The position numbers and the translations under genes are program-made. From Aristolochia californica (taxonomy: Eukaryota > Streptophyta > Magnoliopsida > Piperales > Aristolochiaceae), in assembly GCA_029961685.1 (NCBI GenBank), contig JARWKL010000002.1:28798908-28862907 (forward strand): a stretch of 64,000 nt of DNA. The letters run 5' to 3'. The notes below the pieces were generated by a model. The model made no database searches, was not told where the DNA came from, and was given only the letters and a program-made list of their open reading frames with translations. This document shows, in pieces, positions 22,201-37,038 of this stretch. How positions within the stretch are numbered: the stretch's first letter is position 1; every line of letters starts with the position of its first letter.

Positions 22201-25200
22201 CTATAATTTTTAGGGATTGTAAACTCTTTCTAGTTTTTATATGTCTGGTTTTGCAATGGTCGGGAAAAGGGGGAGGCGGGGGAATTTTAACTGAGTGTTA
22301 ACTCCCAATCCATAAGTGATTTCTTACAAAAATATAGCCCATTACGCATGATAAATTACTTTACAATCATCTATGATTGTTAGGTCAATTTTTGTAAACA
22401 GGCAAATCAATGGCTTGTTTGACTAGGGTAAATATCCCATCGCACGTTCACTGTAGAATTTAATGAGCGTTTGTTATTCTCTTTAAAATGTTTGGATCCA
22501 TAGGTCATTTGCATCTTTAATATGTTTCAAGCATGCTTATCCATTTTTAAAACATGTGTAGAAGAAATCTCGTTCTTATAAAATTCAAAGCTATCAAGGG
22601 TTGAACTAGTGGAATTTCCCAAACTTGGATAACAAAACTTTTGCGTTCATTTGTGGAGTGTGACTAAAATTCATTTACTTACATTTGTTATTCTTTTAAA
22701 TTTTTTTCCATACATAAACTCTAAAATTTTCATTTTATTGTGATCTATTACCCTATTTTGCTTACGGGGTGAAGGGAGAGCGAAAACTCAAACTTTTGAT
22801 TTAAGAAAAAATTACAAATCTAAAATGGAAATGCGCAATGCACAAATGTAGAGAGAGATAATTCCAAAAATTGTCTGTAATTTTAAGGGATTGTAAACTC
22901 TTTTCAGTTTTTATATATCAGGTTTTTCAAATGTCGGGAAAAGGGGGAGGCGGGGGATTTTTAATTGAGTGTTGACTCCCAATCCATAAGTTATGTCTTA
23001 CAAAAATATTGTCCATTACGCTTGATAAATCACTTTACAATCATCTATGATTGTTAGGAAAGCTTTTTGTAAATGGGCAAAATAATGGCTTGTTTGGCTC
23101 GAGTAAATATCCCACCGGACGTTCACTGGAGCATTTAATGAACGTTTGTCATTCTCTTTAAAAGGTTTGGATCTATAGGTCATTTGCATCTTGAACATGT
23201 TTCAAGCATGCGTATCCATTTTTAGAACTTGTGTAGAGGAAATCTCGTTCTTATAAAATTCCAAGCTATCAAGAGTTGAACTAGTGGAATTTCCCAAACT
23301 TGGACAACAAAACTTTTGTGTTCATTTGTGGTTTGTGAATGAAATTTTTTTACTTAAATTTTTTATTGTTTTAATTTTTTTCCATACATGTACTCTAAAA
23401 TTTTCATTTTATTGTGATCTATTTGCCTTTTTTGTTTATGGGGTGAAGGGAGAGCGAAAACTCAATGTTTAGAATTAAGAAAAAAGCATACATCTAAAAT
23501 GGAAATGCAAAATGCAAAAATATAGAGAGAGATAATTCAAAAGAGTGTCTATAATTTTTAGGGATTGTCAACTCTTCTCAGTTTTTATATATCAGGTTTT
23601 GCAAACGTCGGGAAAAGGGGGACGCGGGGGATTTTTAACTGAGTGTTACCTCCCAATCCATAAGACATTTCTTATAAAAATATAACCCGTTATGCATGAT
23701 AAATCACCTTACAACCATCTATGATTTCTAGGTCAGCTTTTTATAAATGGGAAAACATTGGCTTGTTTGACTCGGGTAAATATCCCACCGCACGTTCACT
23801 GGAGAGTTTAATGAGCGTTTGTTATTCTCTTTAAAGGATTTGTATCCTTAGGTCATTTGAATCTTTAACATGTTTCAAGCATGCATATCGATTTTTAAAA
23901 CATATGTAGAAGAAATCTCATTCTTATAAAATTTCAAGCTATCAAGGGTTGAACTAGTGGAATTTCCCAAACTTGGATAACAAAACTTTTGTCTTCATTT
24001 GTGGTATGTGAAAAATTTCTTTACTTACGTTTGATATAGTTTTAAATTTTTTCCATACCTAAACTCTAATATTTTCATTTTGTTGTGATCTATTTGCCTT
24101 TTTTGTTTACGGGGTGAACGTAGCATGAAAACTCCAAGTTTTGATTTAAGAAAAAAGTATACATCTAAAATGGAAATGCACAACGCAGAAATGTAGAGAG
24201 AGATAATTCCACAGAGTATTTGTAATTTTTAGGGATTGTAAACTCTTTTCAGTTATTATATATAAGGTTTTGCAATCGTCGGGAAAAGGGAGAGGGGGAG
24301 GATTTTTAATAGAGTGTTGACTCCCAATCCATAAGTCATTTCTTAAAAAAATATAGCCCGTTACACATGATAAATCACTTTACAATCATCTATGATTGTT
24401 AGGTCAGCTTTTTGTAAATGGGCAAAATAATGACTTGTTAGACTCGGGTAAATATCCCACCCCACGTTCACTGGAGAATTTAATGAACATTTGTTATTCT
24501 GTTTAAATGGTGTGGATCCGTATGTTCTTTGCATCTTTAACATGTTTCAAGCATGCATATCCATTTTTAAAACTTGTGAAGAGGAAATCTCGTTATTATA
24601 AAATTCCTAGCTATCAAGAGTTGAACCAGTGGAATTTCCCAAACTTGGACAACAAAACTTTTGTGTTCATTTGTGGTGTGTGAATAAAGTTTCTTTACTT
24701 GCATTTGTTATTGTTTTAAATTTTTTCAATACATAAACTCTAAAATTTTCATTTTGTTGTGATCTATTTGCCTTTTTTGTTTACGGGGTGAAGGGAGAGC
24801 GAACACTCAAAGTTTTGATTTAAGAAAATAGTATACCTAAAATGAAAAAGCAAAATACACAAATGTAGGGAGAGATAATTCCAAAGAGAGTCTGTAATTT
24901 TTAGGGATTGTAAAATATTTTCAGTTTTTACATATCAGGTTTTGCAATAGTCGGGAAAAGGGTGAGGCGGGGATTTTTAACTGAGTGATGACTCCCAATC
25001 CTTAAGTCATTTCTTGCAAAAATATAGCCCGTTACACATGATAAATCACTTTACAATCATCTATGATTGTTTGGTCTATATTTTGAAAATGGGTAAAATA
25101 GTGGGTTATTTGACTCGGGTAAATATCCCACCGCACGTTCACTGGAGAATTTAATGAGCGTTTGTTATTCTCTTTAAAAGGTTTGGATCCATAGAACATT

Positions 25201-28200
25201 TGCATCTTTAACATGTTTCAAGAATGCATATCCATTTTTAAAACAAGTGTAGAAGAAATCTTGTTCTTATAAAATTCCAAGCTATCAAGGGTTGAACTAG
25301 TGGAATTTCCCAAACTTGGATTACAAAACTTTTGTGTTCATTTGTGGGGTGTGAATAAAATTTCTTTACTAACGTTTTTTATTGTTTAAAATTTTTTCCA
25401 TACATAAACTGTAAAATTTTCATTTTGTTGTGATCTATTTGCCTTTTTTTTATAGGGTGAAGGGAGAGCGAAAACAAAAAGTTTTGATTTAATAAAAAAA
25501 TATACATCTAAAATGGAAAAGCACAATCCACAAATGTAGAGAGAGATAATTCCTAAGTGTGTCTGTAATTTTTAGGGATTGTAAACTCTTTTCAGTTTTT
25601 ATATATAAGGTTTGGCATTCATCAAGAAAAGGGGGAGGCGGGGGATTTTTAACTGAGTGTTGACTCGCAATCAATAAGTCATTTCTTAAAAAAATATAGC
25701 CCGTTATGCATGATAAATCACTTTACAGTCATCTATGATTGATAGGTCAGTTTTTTGTAAATTGGCAAAATAATGGCTTGTTTTACTTGGGTAAATCTCC
25801 CACCACACGTTCACTAGAGAATTTAATGAGCGTTTGTTATTCTCTTTAAAAGGATTGGATCCATAGGTCATTTGCATCTTTAACAAGTTTCAACCATGCA
25901 TATCCATTTTTAAAAGATATGTAGAAGAAATCTCGTTCTTATAAAATTCCATGCTATCAAGGGTTGAACTAGTGGAATTTCCCAAACATGGATATCAAAA
26001 CTTTTGTGTTCATTTGTGGTGTGTGAATAAAATTTCTTTACATACATTTTTTATTGTTTTAAATTTTTTCGATACATAAACTCTTAAATTTTCATTTTAT
26101 TGTGATCGATTTGCCTCTTTTGTTTAAGGGGTGAAGGGAGAGTGAAAACTCAAAGTTTTCATTTAAGAAAAAAGTATACATCTAAAATGGAAATGCACAA
26201 TGCACAAATGTAGAGAGAGATAATTCCAAAGAGTGTCTGCAATTTTTAGGGATTGTAAACTCTTTTCTGTTTTTATATATAAGGTTTTGCAATCGTCGGG
26301 AAAAGGGAGAGGCGGGGGATTTTTAACTTAGTAGTGTTAACTCCCAATCCATAACTCATTTCTTACAAAAATATAGCCCGATACGCATGACATATCACTT
26401 TACAATCATCTATGATTTTTCGGTCAACTTTTTGTAAATGGGCAAAATAATGGCTTTTTTGACTCGGGTAAATATCCCACCGCACGTTCACTGGAGAATT
26501 TAATGAGCATTTGTTATTCTCTTTAAAAGGTTTGGATCCATAGGTCATTTGCATCTTTAACATGTTTCAAACAAGCATATCCATTTTTAAAACATGTGTA
26601 GAAGAAATCTCGTTCTTTTAAAATTCCAAGCTATTAAGGCTTGAACTATTGGAATTTCTTAAACTTGGATAACCAAAATTTTGTGTTCATTGTGGTGTGT
26701 GAATAAAGTTTCTTTCTTACATTTGTAATTAAATTTTTTCCATACATAAACTGCAAAATTTCCATTTTGTTGTGATCTATTTGCCTTTATTGTTTACGGA
26801 GTGAAGGAGAGAGAAAACTCAAAGTTTTTATTTAAGAAAAAAGTATACATCTAAAACTGAAATGCACAATGCACAAATGTAGAGAGAGATAATTCCAAAG
26901 AGTGTCTGTAATTTTTAGGGATTATAAACTCTTTTCAGTTTTTATATATCAGGTTGTGTTATCGTCGGGAAAAGGGGGAGGTGGGGGATTTTTAACTGAG
27001 TGTTGTCTCCCAATCCATAAGTCATTTCTTACAAAAATATAGCCCTTTATGCATGATAAATCACTTCACAACCATCTATGATTGTTTGGTCAGTTTTTGT
27101 AAATGGGCAAAATAATGGCTTGTTTGAGTCGGGTAAATATCCCACCGCACGTTCATTGGAGAATTTAATGAGCGTTTGTTATTCTCTTTAAAAGGTTTGG
27201 ATCCATAGGTCATTTGTATCTTTAACATGTTTCTAGCATGCATATCCATTTTTAAAACATGTAGAGAATAAATCTCGTTCTTATAAAATTCCAAGCTATC
27301 AAGGGTTGAACTAGTGGAATTTCCCAAACTTGGATAACAAACATTTTGTGTTAATTTGTGGTGTGTGAATAAAATTTCTTTACTTACATTTTTTATTGTT
27401 TTAAATTTTTTCCATTCATAAACTAAAATTTTCATTTTATTCTAATCTATTTGCCTTTTTTTTTTACGAAATGGAGGGAGGGCGAAAACTCAAAGTTTAG
27501 ATTTTTTAAAAAAGGATACATCTAAATTGGAAAAGAACAATGCAAAATGTAGAGAGAGATAATTCCAGAGAATGTTTGTAATTTTTAGGGATTTTAATCT
27601 CTTTTTAGTTTTTATATATCAGGTTTTGCAATTGTCAGGAAAAGGGGGAGCCAGGGGATTTTTAACTGAGTGTTGACTCCCATTCCATAAGTCATTTCTT
27701 ACAAAAATATAGCCCATTACGCATGATGAATCACTTTACCATCAGCTATGATTGTTAGGTAAGCTTTTTGTTAATAGGAAAAATAATGGCTCTTTTGACT
27801 CGTGTAAATATCCCAACGCTTGTTCCCAGAAGAATTTAATGAGCGTTTGTTATTCTCTTTAAAAGGTTTGGATCCATAGGTCTTTCGCATCTTTACTATG
27901 TTTCAAGCGTGCATATCCATTTTTAAAACATATGTAGAAGAAATCTCGTTCTTATAAAATTCCAAGCTATCATGGTTTGAACTAGAGGAATTTCCCAAAC
28001 TTGGAATAACAAAACTTTTGTGTTCATTTGTCGTGCGTGAATAAAATTTCTTTACTTACATTTGTTATTGTTTAAATTTTTTCCATACATAAACTCTAAA
28101 ATTTTCATTTTGTTGTGTTCTATTTGCCTTTTTTGTTTACGGGGTGAAGGGAGAGTGAAAACTCAAAGTTTTGATATAAGAAAAAAGTATACATCTAAAA

Positions 28201-30361
28201 TGGAAATGCACAATGGATAAATGTAGTGAGAGATAATTCCAATGAGTGTCTGTAATTTTTAGGGATTGTAAACTGTTTTGAGTTTTTAAATATCAGGTTT
28301 TGCAATCGTCTCGAAAAGGGGGAGGTGGGGATTTTTAACCGAGTGTCGACTCCCAATCCATAAGTCATTTCTTACAAAAATATAGGCCGTTACGAATGAT
28401 AAATCACTTTACAATGAAAAATGATTGTTAGGTCAGTTTTTGTAAATGGGCAAAATAATGGGTTTTTTGACTCGGGTATATATCCCACCGCATATTCACT
28501 AGAGAATTTAATGAGCGTTTGTTATTCTTATAAAAAAGGTTTGGATCCATAGGTCATTTGCATCTTTAACATGTTTCAAGCATGCATATCCTTTTTTAAA
28601 AAATGTGTAGAATAAATCTCGTTGTTATAAAATGCCAAGCTATCAAATGTTGAACTAGTGGTATTTCCGAAACTTGGATAACAAAACTTTTGTGTTCATT
28701 TGTGGTGTGTGAATAAAATTTATTTAATTATATTTTTTATTGTTTTAAAATTTTTCAATACATAAACTCCAAAATTTTCATTTTATTGTGATCTATTTGC
28801 CTTTTTTGTTTACGGGGTGAGGGGAGAGCGAAAACTGGAAGTTTTGATTTCAGAACAAAGTATACATCTAAAATGGAAATTCACAATGCACAAATGTTGA
28901 GAGAGATAATTCCAAAGAGTGTCTATAATTTTTAAGGATTGTAAACTTTTTTAAGTTTTATACATTAGCTTTTGCAATCGCCGGGAAGAGGGTGAGGCGG
29001 GGGATTTTTAACTAAGTGTTGACTCCCAATCCATAAATCATTTCTTAAAAAAATATAGCCCATTATGCATGATAAATCACTTTACAATCATCTATGTTTT
29101 TTAGGTAAGCTCTTTGTAAATGGTCAAAATAATGCCTTGTTTGACTCGGGTAAATATCCTACCGCACGTTCATAGGAGAATTTAATGAGCGTTTGTTATT
29201 CTCTTTAAAAGGTTTGGATCCATAGGTCATTTGCATCTTTAACATGTTTCAAGCATGCATATCCATTTTTAAAACATGTGTAGAGGAAATCTCGTTCTTA
29301 TAAAATTCCAAGCTGTCAAGTGTTGAAATAGTGAAATTTCCCAAACTTGGATAAAAAAACTTTTGTGTTCATTTGTGGTGTCTGAATTAAATTTATTTTC
29401 TTACATTTGTTATTGTTTTAAATTTTTTCCATACATAAACTCTAAAATATTTATTTTTTTGTGATCTATTTACCTTTTTTGTTTACGGGGTGAAGGAAGA
29501 GCGAAAACTCCAAGTTTTGATTTAAGAAAAAAGTATACATCTAAAATGGAAATGCACAATGCACAAATGTAGAGAAAGATAATTCCGACGTGTGTCTGTA
29601 ATTTTTAGGGATTGTAAGCTTTTTTCAGTTTTTATATATCAGGTTTTACAATCGTCGGGAAAAGGGGGAGGCGGGGATTTTTAACTGAGTGTTGACTCCC
29701 TATCCATAAGTCATTTCTTACAAAAATATAGCCTGTTACGCATGAAAAATCACTTTACAATCATTTATGATTGTTTGTTCTACTTTTTGAAAATGGGCAA
29801 AAATAGTGGCATGTTTGACTCGGGTAAATATCCCACCTCACGTTCACTGGAAAATTTAATGAGCGTTTATTATTCTCTTTAAAAGGTTTGGATCCATTGA
29901 TCAGTTGCATCTTTAACATGTTTGAAGCATGCTTATCCATTTTTAAAACATGTGTAGAAGAAATCTTGTTTTTATAAAATTCGAAGCTATCGAGGCTTGC
30001 ACTAGTGGAATTTTCCAAACTTAGATAACAAAACATTTGTGTTCATTTGTGGTGTGTGAATAAAATTTCTTTACTTACATTTGTTGTTGTTTTAAATTTT
30101 TTCCATACATAAACTCTAAAATTTTCATTTTGTTGTGATATATTTGCCTTTTTTGTTTACGGGGAAAAGGGAGAGCGAAAACTCAAAGTTTTGATTTAAG
30201 AAACAAGTATACTTGTAAAATGGAAATGTAGGATGCAGAAATGTAGAGAGAGATAATTCCAAAGGGTGTCTATAATTTTTTGGGATTGTAAACTCTATTC
30301 AGTTTTTATAAATAAGGTTTTGCAATCGTCGGGAAAAGGGGGAGGCAGGCGATTTTTAACT

Positions 30362-31017
30362 GAGTGTTGACACCCAATCCATAAGTCATTTCTTTAAAAA
30401 ATATAGCCTGTTACGCATGATAAATCACTTTACAATCATCTATGATTGTTAGATCAGCTTTTTGTAACTAGGCAAAATAATGGCTTGATTGACTCGGGTA
30501 AATATCCCACCGCACGTTCACTGGAGAATTTAATGAGTGTTTTTTATTCTCTTTAAATGGTTTGGATCTAAAGGACCTTTGCATCTTTACATGTTTCAAG
30601 CATGCATATCCATTTTTAAAACATGTGTCGAAGAAATCTCGTTCTTATAAAATTCCAAGCTATCAAGGGTTGAACAAGTGGAATTTCCCAAACTTGGATA
30701 ACAAAACTTTTGTGTTCATTTGTGGTGTGGGAATAAAATTTCTTCACTTACATTTGTAATTAAATTTTTTCCGTACATAAAAAGTAAAATTTCCATTTGT
30801 TTGATCTATTTACCTTTTTTGTTTACGGGGTGAAGGGAGAGCGAAAACTCAAAGTTTTTATTTAAGAAAAAAGTATACATCTAAAATGGAAATGCACAAT
30901 CCACAAATGTAGAGAGAGATAATTCCAAAGAGTGTCTGTAATTTTTAGGGATTGTAAAATCTTTCCATTTTTTATATATCAGGTATTGTTATCGTCGGGA
31001 AAGGGGGAGTTTTAACT
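30362..31017. repeat. Shortened monomer (656 bp) with reduced G-rich block
   Basis: The end of the unit reads GGGAAAGGGGGAGTTTTAACTGAG, so the GGCGGGGGA part of the G-rich block is missing. The CTTACATTTGTAATTAAATTT variant is also short of bases usually present. This monomer shares private variants with the one at 35709. Confidence 0.85.
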
Positions 31018-34000
31018 GAGTGTTGACTCCCTTTCCGTTATTCATTTCTTACAAAAATATAGGCCATTACGCATGATAAGTCACTTTGCAATTATCTATG
31101 ATTGTTAGGTCAACTTGTTGCTAATGGGCAAAATAATGGCTTGTTTGACTCGGGTAGATATCCCACCACACGTTTACTGGAGAATTTAATGAGCGTTTTT
31201 TTTCTTTTTAAAAGGTTTGGTTCCATAGGTCATTTGCATCTTTAACATGTTTCAAGCATGCATATCCATTTTTGAAACATGTGTACAAGAAATCTCGTCC
31301 TTATAAAATTCCAAGCTATCAAGGGTAGAGAACTAGTGGAATTTCCCAAAGTTGGATTACAAAACTTTTGTGTTCATTTGTAGTGAGTGAATAAAATTTC
31401 TTTAGTTACATTTGTTATTGTTTTAATTTTTTTTCATACATAAACTCTAAAATTTTCATTTTTGAGTACTCTATTTGCCTTTTTTGTTTACGTGGTGAAG
31501 GGAGAGCAAAACTCACAGTTTTTATTTAAAAAAAAAGTATACATCTAAAATGGAAATGCACAATGCAAAAATGTGGAGAGAGATAATTCCAAAGAGTGTC
31601 TGTAATTTTTAGGGATTGTATACTCTTTGAAGTTTTTAAATATCAGGTTTTGCAATCGTCGGGAAAAGGGGGAGGCGGGAGATTTTTAACTGAGTGTTGA
31701 CTGCCAATCCACAAGTCATTTCTTAAAAAAATAGAGCCCGTTACACATGATAAATCACTTTATAATCATCTATGATTGTTAGGTCAGTTTTTGTAAATGG
31801 GTAAAAATAATGGCTTGTTTGAGTCGGGTAAATAACCCACCGCTCGTTCACTAGCGAATTTAATGAGCGTTTGTTATTCTCTTTAAAAGGTTTGGATCCA
31901 TATGTCATTTGTATCTTTAACATGTTTCAAGTATGCATATCCATTTTTAAAATATGTAGAGAAGAAATCTCGTTCGTATAAAATTCCAAGCTATCAAGGG
32001 TTGAATAAGTGGAATTTCCCAAACTTGGATAACAAAAATTTTGTGTTCATTTGTGGTGTGTGAATAAAATTTATTTACTTACAATTGTTATTTTTTTAAA
32101 TTTTTTCCATACATAAACTCTAAAATTTTCATTTTATTATGATCTATTTGCCTTTTTTGTTTATGAGGTTGAGGGAGGGCGAAAACTCAAAGTTTTGATT
32201 TAAGAAAAAAGGATACATATAAAATGGAAATGCACAATGCAAAAATGTAGAGAGAGATAATTCCAGAGAGTGTCTATAATTTTAGGGATTGTGAACTCTT
32301 TTCAGTTTTTATATATCAGGTTTTGCAATTGTCAGGAAAAGGGGGAGGTAGGGGATTTTTAACTGAGTATTGACTCCCAATCCATAAGTCATTTCTTACA
32401 AAAATATAGCCCATTATGGATGACAAATCACTTTACAATCCTCTATGATTGTTAGGTCAAATTTTTTTAAATGGGAAAAATAAAGGCTTGTTTGGCTGGG
32501 GTAAATATCCTCCCACTGCACGTTCACTGGAGAATTTAATGAACATTTGCTATTCTCTTTAAAAGGTTTGGATCTATAGGTCATTGGATCTTTAACATGT
32601 TTCAACCATGCATATCCATTTTTAAAACATGTGTAGAAGAAATCTTGTTCTTATAAAATTCCAAGCTATGAAGGGTTGAACTAGCTGAATTTCCCAAATT
32701 TGGATTACAAAACTTTTGTGTTCATTTGTGGTGAGTGAATAAAATTTCTTTACTTACATTTGTTATTTTTTAAAATTTTTTCCATACATAAACTCTAGAA
32801 TTTTCATTTTGTTGTGATCTTTTTGCCTGTTTTGTTTACGGGGTGAAGGGAGAGCGAAAACTCAAAGATTTGATTTAAGATAAAAGTATACATCTAAAAT
32901 GGAAATGCACAATTCACAAATGTAGATAGAGATAATTCCTAAGAGTGTCTGTAATTTTTAGGGATTGTCAACTCTTTTCAGTTTTTATATATCAGGTTTT
33001 GCAATCGTCGGAAAAAGGGGGAGGTGGGGGGGCTTTTTAACAGAGTGTTGATTCCCAATCCTTAAGTCATTTCTTACAAAAATATAGGCCGTTACACATG
33101 ATAAATCACCTTACAATCATCTATGATTATTATGTCAGCTTTTTTTAAATGGGCTAAACAGTGGCTTGTTTGAGTCGGATACATATCCCACCGCACGTTC
33201 ACTGGAGAATTTAATGAGCGTTTGTTATTCTCTTTTAAAGGTTTGGATCCATTGGTCATTTGCATCTTTAACATGTTTCAAGCATGCATATCCATTTTAA
33301 AAACATGTGTAGAAGAAATCTCGGTCTTTTAAAAATCACGCCTATCAAAGGTTGAACTAGTGGAATTTCCCAAACTTGGATAACAAAAGTTTTGTGTTCA
33401 TTTGTGGTGTGTGAATAAAATTTCTTTACTTGCATTTTTTAATTTTTTTAAAATTTTTCCATACATAAACTCTTAAATTTTGATTTTGTTGTGATCTACT
33501 TGCCTTTTTTTTAATGGGTGAAGGTAGAGCGAAAGTCAAAGTTTTGATTTAAGAAAAAAATATACATCTAAAATGGATATGCAAAATGCTCAAATGTAGA
33601 GAGAGATAATTCCAAAGAGTGTCTGTAACTTTTAGGGAATGTAAACACCTTTCAGTTTTTATATAACAGGTTTGGCAATCGTCAAGAAAAGGGGGAGGCG
33701 GGGGATTTTTAACTGAGTGTTGACTCCCTATCCATAAGTCATTTCTTAAAAAAATATAACACGTTACGCATGATAAATCACTTTACAATCATCTATGATT
33801 GTTAGATCAGCTTTTTGTAAATGGGCAAAATAATGGCTTGTTTGACTCGGGTAAATATCCCACAACACGTTGACTGGAGAATTTAATGAGCTTTTGTTAT
33901 TCTCTTTAAAAGGTTTGGATCCATAGGAGATTTGCATCTTTAACATGTTTCAAACATGCATATCCATTTTAAAAACATGTGTAGAAGCAATCTTGATCTT

Positions 34001-34387
34001 ATAAAATTCCAAGCTATCAACGGTTGAACTAGTGGAATTTCCCAAACTTGGATAACAAAACTTTTATGTTCATTTGTGGTGTGTGAATAAAATTTATTTA
34101 CTTACGTTTGTTATTGTTTTAAATTTTTCCCAAACATAAACTCTAAAATTTTCATTTTGTTGTGATCTATTTGCCTTTTTTTTTACAGGGTGAAGGGAGA
34201 GCGAAAACTCAAAGTTTTGTTTTAAGAAAAAAGTATAGCTCAGAAATGGAAATGTACAATGCACCAATGTAGAGATAGATAATTCCAAAGTGTGTCTGTA
34301 ATTTTTAGGGATTGTGAACTCTTCTCAGTTTTTATATAACAGGTTTTGCAATCATCGGGAAAAGGCGGAGGCGGGGAATTTTTAACT

Positions 34388-35039
34388 GAGTGTTACCTCC
34401 CAATCCATAAGTCATTTGTTATAAAAATATAGCCCGTTACGCAAGATAAATCACCTTACAATCATCTATGATTGTTAGGTCAGATTTTTGTAAATGGGAA
34501 AAACATTGGCTTGTTTGACTCGGGTAAATATCCCACCGCACGTTCACTGGAGAATTTAATGAGCATTTGTTATTCTCTTTAACAGGCCTCTTCAACATAT
34601 TTCAAGCATGCATATCCATTTTTAAAACATGTGTTGAAGACAACTCGTTCTTATAAAATTCGAAGCTATTAAGAGTTGAACTAGTGGAATTTCCAAAACT
34701 TGGAATAACAAAACTTTTGTGTTCATTTGTGGTGTGTGAATAAAATTTATTTACTTACATTTGTTGTTGTTTAAAATTTTTTCCATACATAAACTCTAAA
34801 ATTATCATTTTGTTGTGATCTATTTACCTTTTTTGTTTATGGGGTGAAGGTAGAGCGCAAACTCAAAGTTTTGATTTAAGAAAAAGTATGCATTTAAATG
34901 GAAATGCACTATGGACAAATGTAGAGAGAAATAATTCCAAAGAGTGTCTGTAATTTTTAGGGATTGTCAACTCTTTTCAGTTTTTATATATGAGGTTTTG
35001 CAATTATCGGGAAAAGGGGGAGGCGGGGGATTTTTATCT
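34388..35039. repeat. Shortened monomer (652 bp) lacking GGATCC
   Basis: A deletion of about 21 bp near 34583-34590 (CTCTTTAACAGGCCTCTTCAACATAT) removes the GGATCC segment. The GAGTGTTACCTCC start and ACATTGGCTTG variant are shared with the monomer at 23641. Confidence 0.85.
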
Positions 35040-36377
35040 GAGTGTTGAGTCCCAATCCATAAGTCATTTATAAAAAAATTTTAGCCCATTACGCATGTTA
35101 AATCACCTTACAATCATCTATGATTGTTAGGGCAGCTTTTTGTAAATGGGCAAAATAATGGCTTCTTTGACTCGGGCAAATATCCCACCGCACGTTCGCT
35201 GGAGAATTTAATGACCGTTTGTCATTCCCTTTAAAAGGTTTGGATCCATAGGTCAATTTCATCTTTAACATGTTTGAAGCATGCATATCCATTTTTAAAA
35301 CATGTGTAGAAGAAATCTCATTCTTTAAAATTCCACGCTATCAAGGGTTGAACTAGTGGAATTTCCCAAACTTGGATAACAAAATGTATTCATTTGTGGT
35401 GTGTGAATAAAATTTCTTTACTTAAATTTGTTATTGTTTAAAATTTTTTCCATACATAAACTCTAAAATTTTGATTTTGTTGTGATCTATTTGCCTTTTT
35501 TTTTTACCGGGTGAAGGGAGAGCGAACTCTCAAAGTTTTGATTTAAGAAAAAAAAATACAGGTAAAATGGAAATGCACAATGCACAAATGTAGAGAGAGA
35601 TAATTCCAAAGAGTGTGTATAATTTTTAGGGATTGTAAACTCTGTTCAGTTTTTATAAATCAGGTTTTGCAATCGTCAGGAAAAGGGGGAGGCTGGGGAT
35701 TTTAAACTGAGTGTTGACGCCTAATCCATAAGTCATTTCTTTAAAAAATATAGCCCGTTATGCATGATTAATCACTTTACAATCATCTATGATTGTTAGA
35801 TCAACTTTTTGTAACTGGGCCAAATAATGGCTTGTTTGACTCGGGTAAATATCGCACCGCACGTTCATTGGAGAATTTAATGAGTGTTTGTTATTCTCTT
35901 TAAATGGTTTGGATCCAAAGGTCATTTGCATCTTTAACATGTTGCAAGTATGCATATCCATTTTTAAAACATGTGTAGAAGAAATCTCATTCTTATAAAA
36001 TTCTACGCTATCAAGGGTTGAACTAGTGGAATTTCCCAAACTTGGATAACAAAAAACTTTTGGGTTCATTTGTGGTGTGTGAATAAAATTTCTTCACTTA
36101 CATTTGTAATTAAATTTTTTCCATACATAACCTCTAAAATTTTCATTTTGTTGTGATCTATTTGCCTTTTTTTTATGGGGATAAGGGAGAGCGAAACCTC
36201 AAAGTTTTTATTTAAGAAAAAAGTATACATCTAAAATAGAAAAGCATAATGCAGAAATGTAGAGAGAGATAATTCCAAAGAGTGTTTGTAACTTTTAGGG
36301 ATTGTAAACGTTTGTCCGTTTTTATATATCAGGTTTTGCAATCATCGGGAAAAGGGGGAGGTGGGGGATTTTTAACT

Positions 36378-37038
36378 GAGTGTTGACTCCCAATCGATAA
36401 GCCATTTCTTACAAAAATATTGCCCATTATGCATGATAAATTACTTTACAATCATCTATGATTTTTAGGTCAGCTTTTTGTAAATGGTTTGTTTGACTAG
36501 GGTAAATTTCCCATCGCACGTTCACTGGAGAATTTAATGAGCGTCTGTTATTCTCTTGAAAAGTTTTGGATCCATAGGTCAATTTCATCTTTTACATGGT
36601 TCAAGCAAGCATTTCCATATTTAAAACATGTGTAGAAGAAATCTCGTTCTTATAAAATTCAGAGCTATTAAGGGTTGAACTAGTGGAATTGTCCAAACTC
36701 TGATAACTAAACTTTTTTGTTCATTTGTGGTGTGTGAATAAAATTTCTTTACTTACATTTGTTATTGTTTTAAATTTTTTCCATACTTAAAATCTAAAAT
36801 TTTCAATTTATTGTGATCTATTTGCCTTTTATTTTACGGGGTGAAGGGAGAGCGAAATCTCAAAATTTCGATTTAAAAATAAAGTATACATCTAAAATTG
36901 AAATGAACAATGCACAAATGTAGAGAGAGATAATTCCAAAGAGTGTCTGTAATTTTAAGGGATTGCAAACTCTTTTTAGTTTTTATATATCTGGTTTTGC
37001 AATCGTCGGGAAAAGGGGGAGGTGGAGGATTTTTAACT
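36378..37038. repeat. Shortened monomer (661 bp)
   Basis: The usual GTAAATGGGCAAAATAATGG becomes GTAAATGGTTTGTTTGAC near 36480-36497, a loss of about 13 bp. Confidence 0.85.
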
